DNA of 64,000 nt, taken from NCBI GenBank assembly GCA_016711405.1, contig JADJSZ010000032.1, positions 1 to 64,000 of the forward strand, in the 5' to 3' direction. The notes under the pieces are model-generated. The model did not search any database. It was not told the DNA's origin and saw only the letters and a program-made list of their open reading frames with translations. The stretch comes from Candidatus Hadersleviella danica (lineage in GTDB: Bacteria; Chloroflexota; Anaerolineae; Promineifilales; Promineifilaceae). The position numbers were made by a program, and so were the translations under genes. Below, piece by piece: positions 25,688 through 34,438 of this stretch; position 1 is the first letter of the stretch; every line of letters starts with the position of its first letter.

Positions 25688-28058
25688 CGATGAAGAGGAT
25701 GATGGCTTTGGCTGGCTAGAAGAAGAAGAGGAAGAGGTCATGCCGCAAGAGCTGATGACCCCTCTGAGCAAAGAAGAGGCGCACAAACTCCTCGAAAACA
25801 CGCCTGATGTCTCCGAAGAATTTATCCAAGAGGTGGTCGAAGGGGATTTCCCCGACTGGCTGACCGATGTCAAAAACAACGAAGATGCCGTCAGCACCGA
25901 TGTGTTGCCTGCGTGGATTAGCGCCCCACTTTCCACCACCGATGAGTTGGAGTTGGGTTTCCGCCCCGCTGGCTCATCGCCCAAACCTGCGGCCGATGAG
26001 GTGGAGGATGATTGGCTGAGCGGCTTGGGCACGGCCGCTGGTTCGCCCTCGCTGGCAATGGGCGATGATAGCTGGCTAACCGATTTGGGCGCGGCCGAGC
26101 CAACAACTTTGCCTAGCGACGAGGACTCGGCGTGGCTGAGTGACCTTGGGTTGGGTTTGGAAGCAGAAGTAGAAGACGACGACGACGCATTTTTGATTCC
26201 CAGCACGGCCGCCGCCGATGCGGCATGGTTGGGCGATTTGCCCTCGGCCGATATGGCTTCGGCCGCCACTGATGATGATTGGTTGGCGGGTCTTGAACTC
26301 GAGGTAGGGCTGGCTGGCGGCACCGATTTGCTGAAAGGGTTGCCCAATGAGGGGGGAGACCAAGAATGGGATTTGAGTGGGTTTGGCACAAGTTCGCTCC
26401 CCGATTTAGATTGGATGGCCAGCCAAGAAGCGGCCGAGGAGCCAATCGCCGACCCCCTAGATGTTTTTGCCGAAGAGCCAGCACCCGCCCTACCCGCCGA
26501 GCCAGATGAATTTGCCTATTTATTGGGCGAGGAAACGGCTCCAGCGGCCACGGCCGAAGAGGATGGCGACGAGAGCAACTTCGATTGGCTGGGAGCGTTG
26601 GGCGATGAGACGATTGAGCCAAGCAGTATGCCTGCCCTACGCGACAGGCAAGCATGGCTCCAAGGAGCCGATTTAGAAGATGACACAGACACGGCCGCCA
26701 GCGCGGGAAGCCGCGAGCTAGACGAAGCGTTACAAACGACAGTCTTCACCAGCCGCCCCAAATCACCCAAGCAAGAAAGTTCTACGACCGATATTGCCCA
26801 AATGGTGAGCAATTTGCGGGAGCAAGCGGACACAGTGGCTGATGAAGAAATCCTCTCTGAGCTAGAGGCGTTGCGCCAGCCCGATGGCCTTGAGGCGGAT
26901 CTTGACGATTACGAAGAGGAGTTACTCGAGACAACGGCCAGCATCACAGGTGATGATTTGCGCTTTGACATGGGCGTGGCCGACCCGAGTTTGCAACAAA
27001 AGCAACTAAGTGGCCCCTTGGCGGGCTTGATGGGGGTTGTGCCCGTGGCCCGTGCTGTGGGCGGCTTGTTGGCCGTGCCCTCGGCCGTATCTCCAGCCGC
27101 CACCCAGCCCGAACAAGTGGCGCTGATGCGCCACATTACCCGCCAAAATGGGCAAGCCATCACTACCAGTGCGCTGGATGAATTGTTGGGCACGCCCAGC
27201 GATGCGCCGACGGCCAAACGGCGGGTGGATTGGGCGCAAATGCTGTTGGGGCTGTTGCTCCTCGCGGCCGTCATTGGCGGGTTGCTCCTCCCCAATGTGA
27301 TTCCCACCAATCCCCCCACGGCCGCGCCGGGTCTCATCCAGCTCGAAAACCAACTGGCCACCCTGCAAGAAGAAACCATCTTGGTGGTGTTTGATTACAC
27401 ACCTGCATTGGCGGGGGAGTTAGACCCTTCAGCCGAACTTTTGTTGGCCCAACTCGCCCAAAATGGCAACGAATTTGTGACCATGAGCCAATACCCCACA
27501 GGCATGGCCACGGCCGCTTCCCTGCTTGAGGGATTGCCGCTGACGGGTTCGCTCGGCTATGTTCCGGGCGAGGCGTTGGGCTTGCGCCAATTGGCGGGTT
27601 GCCTGAATGGGCAACCGTGTGGGGTAGGCAATGTGCCGCCCATCGCGGCCGTGTTGGTGCTGGCGGGTGACCGCGACAGTTTGCAAGATTGGATGGAGCA
27701 GGTGGCGCCACAGGTGGCACAACCGATTTTAGCGGCCGTGCCCCAAGCGGTGGCTCCCACCGCCCAGCCCTACCTGACCAGCGGGCAATTGGATGGGTTG
27801 TTGGGTGGCTTATCCTCCACGGCCGTTTTGGCCGCCAACACCCAAGCCAGCCCAGCCGCCGAAGAGCTACGCCAAAGCCAAACCTTGGCGCAATTGCTGG
27901 CTCTGGCCGTTCTCATTCTCAGCCCCTTGGCTGTTTTAGCGCAAAGACGCAAAAAAAATACGAATTACGAAGTACGAATTACGAAGTACGAAATGATTCA
28001 CAATTCACAATTACCCATTCACCATTCCCAATTCCCATGCCCGATTCCCTTGGTTTAA
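25688..28058 (+). CDS. DWL-repeat protein, C-terminal membrane part
   Basis: Continuation of the zinc-ribbon gene, giving about 1,336 residues in all. More acidic DWL/AWL repeats follow (FPDWLTDV, DDWLSGLG, DSWLTDLG, DSAWLSDLG, DAAWLGDLP, DDWLAGLE) to about 26640. A transmembrane helix at about 27240-27300 (MLLGLLLLAAVIGGLLLPN) precedes an extracytoplasmic domain (EETILVVFDYTPALAGELDPSAELLLAQL, a vWA-like or solute-domain-like start), and a last helix lies at about 27890-27950. The final 20 or so codons (NTNYEVRITKYEMIHNSQL) are translated intergenic repeat, so the natural stop was probably near 27955, with an A-run (A8) shifting the frame. Confidence 0.82.
27957..28036. repeat. Intergenic repeats ACGAATTACGAAGT and CACAATTCACAATT words
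   Basis: Three ACGAATTACGAAGTACGAA-type units followed by CACAATTCACAATTACCC and ATTCACCATTCCCAATTCCC units. Direct repeats; the region is currently read as the tail of the preceding open frame. Confidence 0.6.
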
Positions 28059-28666
28059 TCATCGGTCTGCTCCTGACACTAAGCGTTTATAGCTATATTT
28101 TTGGCGATAACGCTTTTTATCGGCTGGCCATCCACATTTTGGTGGGGGTGAGTGCGGCATATGCGGCCGTGGTCGTGTTCCGCGAGGTGATTTGGCAAGC
28201 GATTATTCGCTTGCCCCAAGCGAGTTTGCCTTTGGGGTTGGCGTTGGCGGTTGTGCCCCTGTTGTTGGGCTTGTTGCTCCTCATCCCCCGCTACAAACCG
28301 ACGGCCACGAAGTTGAGCAATGCGGCGGCGGCCGTTTTGGTGGGCATTGGGGCGGCCGTGGCCTTGATGGGCAGTTTGTTGGGCACGTTATGGCTTCAAT
28401 TGCAAGCGGCTGGGAGGGAACTGCGCCCCGAGTTGGGGTTGGTCTCGGCCGTGCTGACCGTTTGCACCCTGCTCTATTTTCAGTTTATGGTGCGCCCCAC
28501 CGTGGAGGACAATCCCCAACCCACTTTTGGGCAACGGATGCTGGGCGGGGGCATCGGTCGTGCCGTGCTCATGCTCACCTTTGGGGCGCTCTTCGCCACC
28601 GCCCTCACCACCAGCCTGACTTTGCTCACGGCGCATATCAGCCAATACCTTGCGTTACTCAATTAA
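28037..28666 (+). CDS. Polytopic membrane protein of unknown function
   Basis: 209 residues, about six predicted transmembrane helices starting at MPDSLGLIIGLLLTLSVYSYIFGDNAFYRL. An FGDN(A)FYRLA loop after the first helix and an RPTVEDNPQPTFGQR loop before the last two are the only polar features. The ATG at 28037 is preferred over upstream in-frame codons, which overlap the preceding gene in another frame. Fourth member of the DUF6754 block; likely subunit of the same membrane assembly. Confidence 0.75.
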   Translation: MPDSLGLIIGLLLTLSVYSYIFGDNAFYRLAIHILVGVSAAYAAVVVFREVIWQAIIRLPQASLPLGLALAVVPLLLGLLLLIPRYKPTATKLSNAAAAVLVGIGAAVALMGSLLGTLWLQLQAAGRELRPELGLVSAVLTVCTLLYFQFMVRPTVEDNPQPTFGQRMLGGGIGRAVLMLTFGALFATALTTSLTLLTAHISQYLALLN

Positions 28667-28744
28667 CAAGGGGCAATGAGCAAAAACGGCCGTAAGCGCC
28701 CACATTCACAATTAACCATTCACAATTCCCAATTCACCATTCCG
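28666..28744. repeat. Intergenic repeat, GCAATGAGCAA and ATTCACAATT words
   Basis: AAGGGGCAATGAGCAAAAACGG followed by iterated CACATTCACAATTAACC / ATTCACAATTCCCAATTC units. Same words as the repeat at 27957. Confidence 0.5.
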
Positions 28745-28745
28745 T

Positions 28746-30455
28746 ATGTCCGACACCTCCCTTCCCCGCGTGCTGTTATTGGCACATTGTGGCTACACCA
28801 CCACCACCGCCCTTTTATTTGATGTGGTGGATGGTGCACACCGCTTTGTCGGGCAGGGAAACAGTTACACGACCCTCGACAACCTCAAAACAGGGGTGCA
28901 ATTGGCCATTGACCAATTGGGCGAGAATGTGCGCCGGGTGTTGTTAGATGAACAGGGTGAGTTGATTACCCCAGCCACGGCCGATGAGCAAGGCGTAGAT
29001 TATTTCGGGCTGACCCTGAGCGCGGCGGGCACGCTCAACGCCATTGTGGTGGGTTTGCTGGACGAGGTGAGTTTGAGCAGTGCCCAACGGGTGTTGCATA
29101 GCACCTACACCGCCCCCCGCGAACAGTTTAGCTTGGCCGACCAACGCACGCCGCAGGTACGTATTGATGCGATTCGGTATCATCGCCCCGATGTGATTTT
29201 GGTGACAGGGGGGACGGATGGCGGGGACAGCCACCATGTCTTGCGGCTGATTGATGAGGTGAGCATTGGGGCGATGCAGTTGCCCATTCAGGAACGGCCG
29301 CAGGTGATTTATGCGGGCAATAGCTTTTTGCGCGAAGCGGTGAAGGAGCGGCTGGCCAACTCGTTGAATGTGCATATGGCCGAAAATGTACGGCCGCAAA
29401 TTGACACCGAGCAGGTGGAAGATGTGCAACGAGTGTTGCACGATTTGTATGTGGCCACCAAAATCCGCCCCCTGCGCGGGCTAGAAAATTGGGGCAAACA
29501 CATCCCTCAACCGGCCGTGCAAATGCAAGCATTCATGGGGCAATACCTCGCTTCGCTGATCAAAGGACGGGTGTTTATGGTGGATGTGGGTAGTGACACT
29601 GTTTCGCTGATGCTGGCCGATGAGGCGCAAGCCCAACCGGCCGTTTACAGCGAACTCGGGGTGGGGCGGGGGATGGATAACCTGTTGCGCCGCTCCTCCA
29701 TTGCCCAAATTCAGCGTTGGTTGGTTGAGGAAAGCTCCCCCGAAGAACTGGCCGAATATATCCACAACCAAGCCCTTTACCCGCGCCTCATTCCCTCTAC
29801 TCATCGGGAATTGGCCATTTCGCAGGCGGTTATTCGGGAATTATTGCGCTATGCGGTGGTAAAAACATCGAGCGCATGGCAATGGCCCGAAAATCGGCCG
29901 CCACGCTTCCAGTTATTGGTCGTGGGTGGCCAACCGCTCACCCGCCAGCCCAACCCCGCCCAAGCGGTGCTAATGGTGCTGGATGCTGTGCAACCGACGG
30001 GTGTTTTTGCGGTGGCGGCCGATATGCAACCCGTTTTGCCAGCCTTGGGCTATATGGCGCGGCATTATCCCACAGCGGCCGTGCAAATTTTAGAGCAAGG
30101 GCCGCTCACCGATTGGGGGTGGGTGGTGGTGGTCACGGGGCAAGGGGCGTTGGCTCAGCCCGCCCTGCGCCTGACGCTGGAATCGGAGCGACTAGGCAAA
30201 TATGAAGTGGAAGTTTTGTGGGGCGCCCTCGAGGTCATCCCCTTGCCCTATGGCGAGGAAGTGACCCTGACCTTGCGCCCCGAGAAGCGGTTCGATGCAG
30301 GTTTCGGCCGTGGCAAGAAACAAACGCTGACCATTCACGGGGGCGAGGTGGGGTTGGTGATAGATGCCCGTGGACGGCCGTTGCCCATGAACCCCAATGA
30401 CCTTGAATCCCAACGCCTGCAAATGCGCCAATGGCTGTGGGATGCGGGTGGATAA
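28746..30455 (+). CDS. MutL/GlmL-family ASKHA ATPase-like protein
   Basis: 569 residues. Resembles the glutamate mutase-associated MutL (GlmL) family, putative reactivating or chaperone ATPases of the actin/Hsp70 fold. Phosphate-1-like LLLAHCGYTTTTALLFDVVDG (about residues 10-30), DVILVTGGTDGGDSHHVLRLIDEV, the second phosphate-binding stretch VFMVDVGSDTVSLMLADE (about 275-292) and ELGVGRGMDNLLRR are visible. The C-terminal third (about 430-569) is beta-rich. No B12-dependent mutase is nearby, so here the protein seems to serve the surrounding membrane block instead. The first phosphate loop lacks the usual DxGSTTTK aspartate (AHCGYTTTT), which is unusual. Confidence 0.7.
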   Translation: MSDTSLPRVLLLAHCGYTTTTALLFDVVDGAHRFVGQGNSYTTLDNLKTGVQLAIDQLGENVRRVLLDEQGELITPATADEQGVDYFGLTLSAAGTLNAIVVGLLDEVSLSSAQRVLHSTYTAPREQFSLADQRTPQVRIDAIRYHRPDVILVTGGTDGGDSHHVLRLIDEVSIGAMQLPIQERPQVIYAGNSFLREAVKERLANSLNVHMAENVRPQIDTEQVEDVQRVLHDLYVATKIRPLRGLENWGKHIPQPAVQMQAFMGQYLASLIKGRVFMVDVGSDTVSLMLADEAQAQPAVYSELGVGRGMDNLLRRSSIAQIQRWLVEESSPEELAEYIHNQALYPRLIPSTHRELAISQAVIRELLRYAVVKTSSAWQWPENRPPRFQLLVVGGQPLTRQPNPAQAVLMVLDAVQPTGVFAVAADMQPVLPALGYMARHYPTAAVQILEQGPLTDWGWVVVVTGQGALAQPALRLTLESERLGKYEVEVLWGALEVIPLPYGEEVTLTLRPEKRFDAGFGRGKKQTLTIHGGEVGLVIDARGRPLPMNPNDLESQRLQMRQWLWDAGG

Positions 30456-30459
30456 AACG

Positions 30460-30533
30460 AGTAGAAAGTAAAAAGTGCTGAGTTAAAAGTGAGGTCTACC
30501 TTTTAACTCAGCACTTTCAACTCAGCACTTTTG
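30460..30533. repeat. Intergenic inverted repeat, AAGTGCTGAGTTAAAAG words
   Basis: AGTAAAAAGTGCTGAGTTAA on the left pairs with CCTTTTAACTCAGCACTTTC and a further AACTCAGCACTTTTG. It ends 10 bases before the next ATG. Confidence 0.75.
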
Positions 30534-30542
30534 TATACGGTT

Positions 30543-31601
30543 ATGGATATTTTTCCAACAACGACAATTGTACGGCCGATGATTGAAATCGAAATCGAGC
30601 GGCGTTTGCCCATTGCGGGGGAGGTTTTGGTGCGCGAGGGGCAAGAGGTCTCGGCCGTGCAGGTGGTGGCTCGCGCCAAGCAACATCGGGGGGTGGTGGC
30701 TTTTGCGGCCAGCGAGGCGTTGGGGGTTCCTGCGGCCGAAGTCGAAAAGTACCTCGTCGCCCACGAGGGCACAATGGTGCAAAAAGGGGATCCGTTGCTG
30801 GTGAAAAAGCGGGGTCTCGGCCGTGCCACCCAAATTTTTGCGCCCACTACGGGCATTATCACCCAAGTGCGGCATGGGTATGTGCTGTTTGAGCGCAAAC
30901 CGGGGCTAACCGAGTTGCGGGCGATGGTGCCGGGCAAAGTGAGTGCCGTCATTGCCAATTGGGGGGTGAAGGTGTCTACGTTGGGCGCATTGGTGCAGGG
31001 GGTGTGGTCTTCGGGGCGCGAGGGCACAGGTGGCATTCGCGTTTTGGTGAAATCGGCCAAGGGTGTGCCTAGCACAACCGATTATTATGATGCGCGTGGA
31101 GCGATGGTGGTGGCGGGGCATCTTGACCAGATTAAGTCGGTGGAAATTGGGGAGGAGTATGGGGTGCGGGGCTTTATTGTGGGTACTGTTTCGGCCGAGG
31201 TGTATGAGGCGGCCAAAACATTTAACATTCCCATTTTTGTGACCGATGGGGTGGGCAATCGGCCGATGAACAAGTTGATTTTTGATTTGTTGCGTGATCA
31301 TGAGGGGCGGGAGGCTTCTTTGCTCGGCCGTGCCCAAATCGGGCAACGGCCGCAACTCATCATCCCCAAATTAAATGATGTGCCCGATGTGGAGGAGATG
31401 CCTGATAATGCCGCTTTGCGCCGTGGCCAGCGGGTGCGTTTGCTCACACCGCCCCATATTGGACGAGTTGGTACGGTGGTGGGTATCTACAAACGGCCGC
31501 GAGCAACGGCCGTGGGTATCCATGCGCTAGGGGCCAATGTGGCTTTGCCCGATGGCCAAATTGTGTTCGTGCCCCATGAGAATCTTGACATAATTATCTA
31601 A
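30543..31601 (+). CDS. KOW-motif protein of the DUF6754 block
   Basis: 352 residues, soluble. Residues 10-110 resemble paired lipoyl/barrel-sandwich hybrids (IAGEVLVREGQEVSAVQVVARA, MVQKGDPLLVKKRGLGRATQIFAPTTGIITQVRHGYVLFER). The middle (about 150-260) is an alpha/beta domain (GIRVLVKSAKGVPSTTDYYD, GVRGFIVGTVSAEVYEAAKTFNIPIFVTDGVG). A KOW-like motif closes the protein (RRGQRVRLLTPPHIGRVGTVVGIYKRP). It is not a recognised enzyme. Start at ATG 30543 in place of an upstream TTG. Last gene of the block; a consensus promoter for the next gene overlaps its stop. Confidence 0.7.
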   Translation: MDIFPTTTIVRPMIEIEIERRLPIAGEVLVREGQEVSAVQVVARAKQHRGVVAFAASEALGVPAAEVEKYLVAHEGTMVQKGDPLLVKKRGLGRATQIFAPTTGIITQVRHGYVLFERKPGLTELRAMVPGKVSAVIANWGVKVSTLGALVQGVWSSGREGTGGIRVLVKSAKGVPSTTDYYDARGAMVVAGHLDQIKSVEIGEEYGVRGFIVGTVSAEVYEAAKTFNIPIFVTDGVGNRPMNKLIFDLLRDHEGREASLLGRAQIGQRPQLIIPKLNDVPDVEEMPDNAALRRGQRVRLLTPPHIGRVGTVVGIYKRPRATAVGIHALGANVALPDGQIVFVPHENLDIII

Positions 31602-31613
31602 TTACAAGATAAT
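31585..31613 (+). promoter_or_regulatory. Sigma-70-type promoter of the LPQTG gene
   Basis: TTGACA at 31585-31590 and GATAAT at 31608-31613 with an ideal 17-bp spacer. It begins inside the last codons of the KOW gene, about 140 bases before the next start. Confidence 0.7.
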
Positions 31614-31750
31614 GGGCTTGAGTATTTGACATAATAGTAGATAAAGAGTGGAGATAAATTCCGAGGATACTAATTACTAATTACTAATTATTAATTACAC
31701 ATCCTCCCCCATGCTGGGCTATCATCAAGCCCACGCTGAGGAGAAGCGAT

Positions 31751-32452
31751 ATGGCTGATAATTTTGATGATTTTGAAGATGAATTTAACGGTGGCCTAGA
31801 AGAAGGTGGTGGCGGGCGGTCTAATCGGCCGTTTGTGTTAGCCGCTGGCTCCCTGATAGGCTTACTGCTGATTTCGTTGCTGTGCTATGCGGCGTTTAAT
31901 ATGTTTGGCGTGGGCGAACCCGAAGAAGAGGGAACAGCCGTGGCCATAGATAGCGAAACGGCCGCGCAGGCAACGAGCATTTCGGCCACCAACGAGGCCA
32001 TCGGAACCTACAATGCGAATATCGCCCTAACCGTTGAATCTATGGATTTGACGGCCAGTGCGCCGACCAATACTCCCACGCCTTTACCCCCCACCAACAC
32101 CCCTGTGCCAACCATGACTGCGACCCCATCGCCGACGGCAACGGTGGAAGCCACCGCTGAAGGGGAGGGTGAGGAAGGCGAAGAAGGGGAGGAAGGTGGA
32201 GATGAGGGAACCCCTAACGCGGCCGCAACCAGCATTTTTGGTGGCTTAAATACCGCCACACCCTCGTCGGGTGGCTCTGGTGGTACGGGCGGCACTGGTG
32301 GGACAGGCGGAAGTGGTGGGACTGGTACGGGTGGCACGGCCGGGACAGGTGGTGGCACATTGCCCCAAACGGGTATTTCGCTCTGGGAAGGGGTGTTAGC
32401 GGCCGTGGGGTTACTCGCCCTCATCTTGGTCGCCCGCCGCTTGCGGAAATAG
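31751..32452 (+). CDS. LPQTG-type surface protein with Gly-rich stalk
   Basis: 233 residues. Acidic cytoplasmic N-terminus (DNFDDFEDEFNGG), a membrane helix (about 28-50), a Thr/Pro linker (NTPTPLPPTNTPVPT), an acidic tract (EGEGEEGEEGEEGGDEG), a GGTGGTGGTGGSGGTG tract, then LPQTG, a hydrophobic helix and an RRLRK tail. The last three are the full sortase sorting signal. The N-terminal helix is internal, not a cleavable signal peptide, so the protein would span the membrane twice before processing. No sortase gene is in the window. ATG at 31751 follows GAGGAGAAGCG. Confidence 0.75.
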   Translation: MADNFDDFEDEFNGGLEEGGGGRSNRPFVLAAGSLIGLLLISLLCYAAFNMFGVGEPEEEGTAVAIDSETAAQATSISATNEAIGTYNANIALTVESMDLTASAPTNTPTPLPPTNTPVPTMTATPSPTATVEATAEGEGEEGEEGEEGGDEGTPNAAATSIFGGLNTATPSSGGSGGTGGTGGTGGSGGTGTGGTAGTGGGTLPQTGISLWEGVLAAVGLLALILVARRLRK

Positions 32453-32477
32453 AGCCAGACCATAACCTCATTCATTC

Positions 32478-32508
32478 AAAGCCAGCTAGTTTCTAGCTGG
32501 CTTTTATT
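32478..32508 (+). terminator. Terminator after the LPQTG gene
   Basis: 12-bp stem AAAGCCAGCTAG / CTAGCTGGCTTT with loop TTT and a short T-rich tail (TTTTATTTA). Confidence 0.8.
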
Positions 32509-32604
32509 TAGGCAAACATCTCCCACATCACGCCTCGATTCGATTCGTGTATACTTCGTTCACGGGAAAAATAAATCGGTTCCATAAATAAGCAGAGGCT
32601 AATT

Positions 32605-34215
32605 GTGAGCAAACTCTACTTTGGCGACAATCTAATTATCCTACGCCAGCACATCCCCGATGAGAGCGTGGATTTGGTTTACCTAGACCCGCCTTTCAAC
32701 AGCAAACGGGGTTATAACCTCTTCTTTAAAACCCCTACTGGGCAAGTTTCCGATGCCCAAATTACTGCCTTCGACGACACATGGCAGTGGGGCGAACAAG
32801 CCGAGCACGAATACCACGAATTGCTCCGCCAGCCCAACACGGATGTGGCGGAGATGCTTGATTCCTTTCGCCGCTTTCTCAAAGAAAACGACATGATGGC
32901 TTATCTAACCATGATGGCCAGCCGTCTGCTCGAGTTACACCGCGTTCTCAAACCAACAGGAAGCCTTTACCTCCATTGCGACCCAACCGCCAGCCATTAC
33001 CTGAAAATTTTGTTGGATGCGGTCTTTGGGAAGACCAACTATCGCACCGAAATTAGCTGGAAACGCTCGGCCGCGCACAGTGATGCCAAACAAGGGCGCA
33101 AACAGTACGGCAACATCCGCGACATCCTTTTCTTTTATACCAAATCGGATGAGTGGCAGTGGAACCAGCAATACACGACTTATAACGAAGAGTATGTTCG
33201 CAAGATGTACCGCCATGTCGAGCCTGAGACGGGGCGACTGTACCAGTTGGACAATTTGACAGGACCGGGGGGCGCATCTAAAGGCAATCCTTCATATGAA
33301 GTGATGGGTGTCACTCGCCATTGGCGTTATTCCAAAGAAAACATGGCCAAACTTATTGAGGAAGGGCGGGTGGTACAACCTAGCCCCGGTGCAGTGCCTC
33401 GTTACAAGCGGTATTTGGATGAAATGCCCGGCGTAGCTTTGCAGAATGATTGGGGTGACATTACCCCACCGAGTGGGAAGGAGTTTTTGGGCTATCCCAC
33501 CCAAAAGCCATTGGCCTTGCTGGAGCGTATTATCCAGACAAGTAGCACCCCCGGAGATGTGGTACTAGACCCATTTTGTGGATGTGGCACGGCCGTTCAT
33601 GCCGCCCAAAAGCTCGGCCGTGATTGGATTGGCATAGACATCACCCACCTTGCCATCCACCTCATCGAAAAACGCATGAAAAACGCCTTTCCCGCCTTGC
33701 CTTTTGAGGTATTGGGAACCCCCAAAGATTTTGCGGGGGCACAAGACCTCTTTAGCCGTGACGAATACGAATTCCAATGGTGGGCTTGTGCGCTGGTGGA
33801 TGCTCAACCTTACAAGGGCAAAAAGAAAGGGTCCGATAAAGGAATTGATGGGCTTATTTATTTTCAAGACGACAAGGGTGGTGCTAAGAAGATTGTTGTT
33901 TCGGTTAAGGGTGGCAAAAATGTGGGACGGGCGATGGTAGCTGACTTGAAGAACACGGTAGAGCGAGAAAAGGCGCAAATTGGCCTGTTTGTAACCCTTA
34001 CACCGCCGACAAAACCTATGATGGCGGAGGCGGCCAGTGCAGGGTTCTATGAATCGCTCAAATACGGCGCATTCCCCAAAATACAAATTTTGACCATTGA
34101 AGGATTGCTGGCTGGTCAAGAAGCTCCCCGCTACCCCGATTTATCGCGGGGCGGGCTGACATTCCGCAAAGCGCAACGAGAAGAAGGTGGAGCGGAGCAA
34201 AGAGAATTATTTTAG
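32605..34215 (+). CDS. DNA methyltransferase fused to an Mrr-like nuclease domain
   Basis: 536 residues. Motif IV DPPF (residues 31-34, VYLDPPFNSKRGYNLF) precedes motif I (VVLDPFCGCGTAVHAAQKLGRDWIGID, about 316-342), the order of beta-class N6-adenine/N4-cytosine methyltransferases. After about residue 385 comes a second domain, KGSDKGIDGLIYFQDDKGGAKKIVVSVKGGKNV, where Asp and the SVKGG lysine fit the PD-(D/E)xK core of Mrr-type endonucleases. It could be a self-contained restriction-modification enzyme; no separate nuclease or specificity gene is adjacent. GTG start at 32605 with AGAGG upstream. Fewer CGGCCG words than most neighbours (three by my count), which may mean transfer. Confidence 0.85.
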   Translation: MSKLYFGDNLIILRQHIPDESVDLVYLDPPFNSKRGYNLFFKTPTGQVSDAQITAFDDTWQWGEQAEHEYHELLRQPNTDVAEMLDSFRRFLKENDMMAYLTMMASRLLELHRVLKPTGSLYLHCDPTASHYLKILLDAVFGKTNYRTEISWKRSAAHSDAKQGRKQYGNIRDILFFYTKSDEWQWNQQYTTYNEEYVRKMYRHVEPETGRLYQLDNLTGPGGASKGNPSYEVMGVTRHWRYSKENMAKLIEEGRVVQPSPGAVPRYKRYLDEMPGVALQNDWGDITPPSGKEFLGYPTQKPLALLERIIQTSSTPGDVVLDPFCGCGTAVHAAQKLGRDWIGIDITHLAIHLIEKRMKNAFPALPFEVLGTPKDFAGAQDLFSRDEYEFQWWACALVDAQPYKGKKKGSDKGIDGLIYFQDDKGGAKKIVVSVKGGKNVGRAMVADLKNTVEREKAQIGLFVTLTPPTKPMMAEAASAGFYESLKYGAFPKIQILTIEGLLAGQEAPRYPDLSRGGLTFRKAQREEGGAEQRELF

Positions 34216-34372
34216 GATTGCACGAGCGGCAAATCTCCTCATTCCTTCTCATCTCAAAATAGGTATCTTCTCAATAATCGGGGCACTAACTGGTTTTTCA
34301 CCTACCCCAGCTGAGGTGAAAGTAATGGAACAATATATTGCGCCACTACTTACTGGGAAGATACCAAAATAG
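34187..34372 (+). CDS. Possible 61-residue protein overlapping the methyltransferase end
   Basis: GTG-initiated frame overlapping the methyltransferase stop by 29 bases, with AAGAAGG just before it. It reads GIFSIIGALTGFSPTPAEVK and ends EQYIAPLLTGKIPK before the convergent terminator. The text after the overlap looks protein-like, but codon use is A/T-rich and no family is known. Could be a small coupled protein or chance. Confidence 0.3.
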   Translation: MERSKENYFRIARAANLLIPSHLKIGIFSIIGALTGFSPTPAEVKVMEQYIAPLLTGKIPK

Positions 34373-34375
34373 GTA

Positions 34376-34408
34376 TAAAAAAAGCCCCCAGCGGATGGCT
34401 GGGGGCTT
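34376..34408 (-). terminator. Terminator of the SAF-domain genes (convergent)
   Basis: Stem AAGCCCCCAGC / GCTGGGGGCTT with loop GGAT-type bases; the A-run on its left (34377-34383) becomes the T-run when read on the minus strand. It also lies downstream of the plus-strand methyltransferase. Confidence 0.8.
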
Positions 34409-34438
34409 GGCGTTTGTTTAAGCTAGAGCGAAGCGTTG

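Noticed and set aside
32281..32350. The GGTGGTACGGGCGGCACTGG tract as a mobile VNTR
   Set aside because: It encodes the in-frame Gly/Thr stalk of the LPQTG protein with varied codons, so it is coding low complexity rather than an independent repeat.
32605..34215. The methyltransferase as the cause of CGGCCG abundance
   Set aside because: Restriction pressure usually depletes sites, and nothing in the sequence reveals the enzyme's recognition site; no link can be supported.
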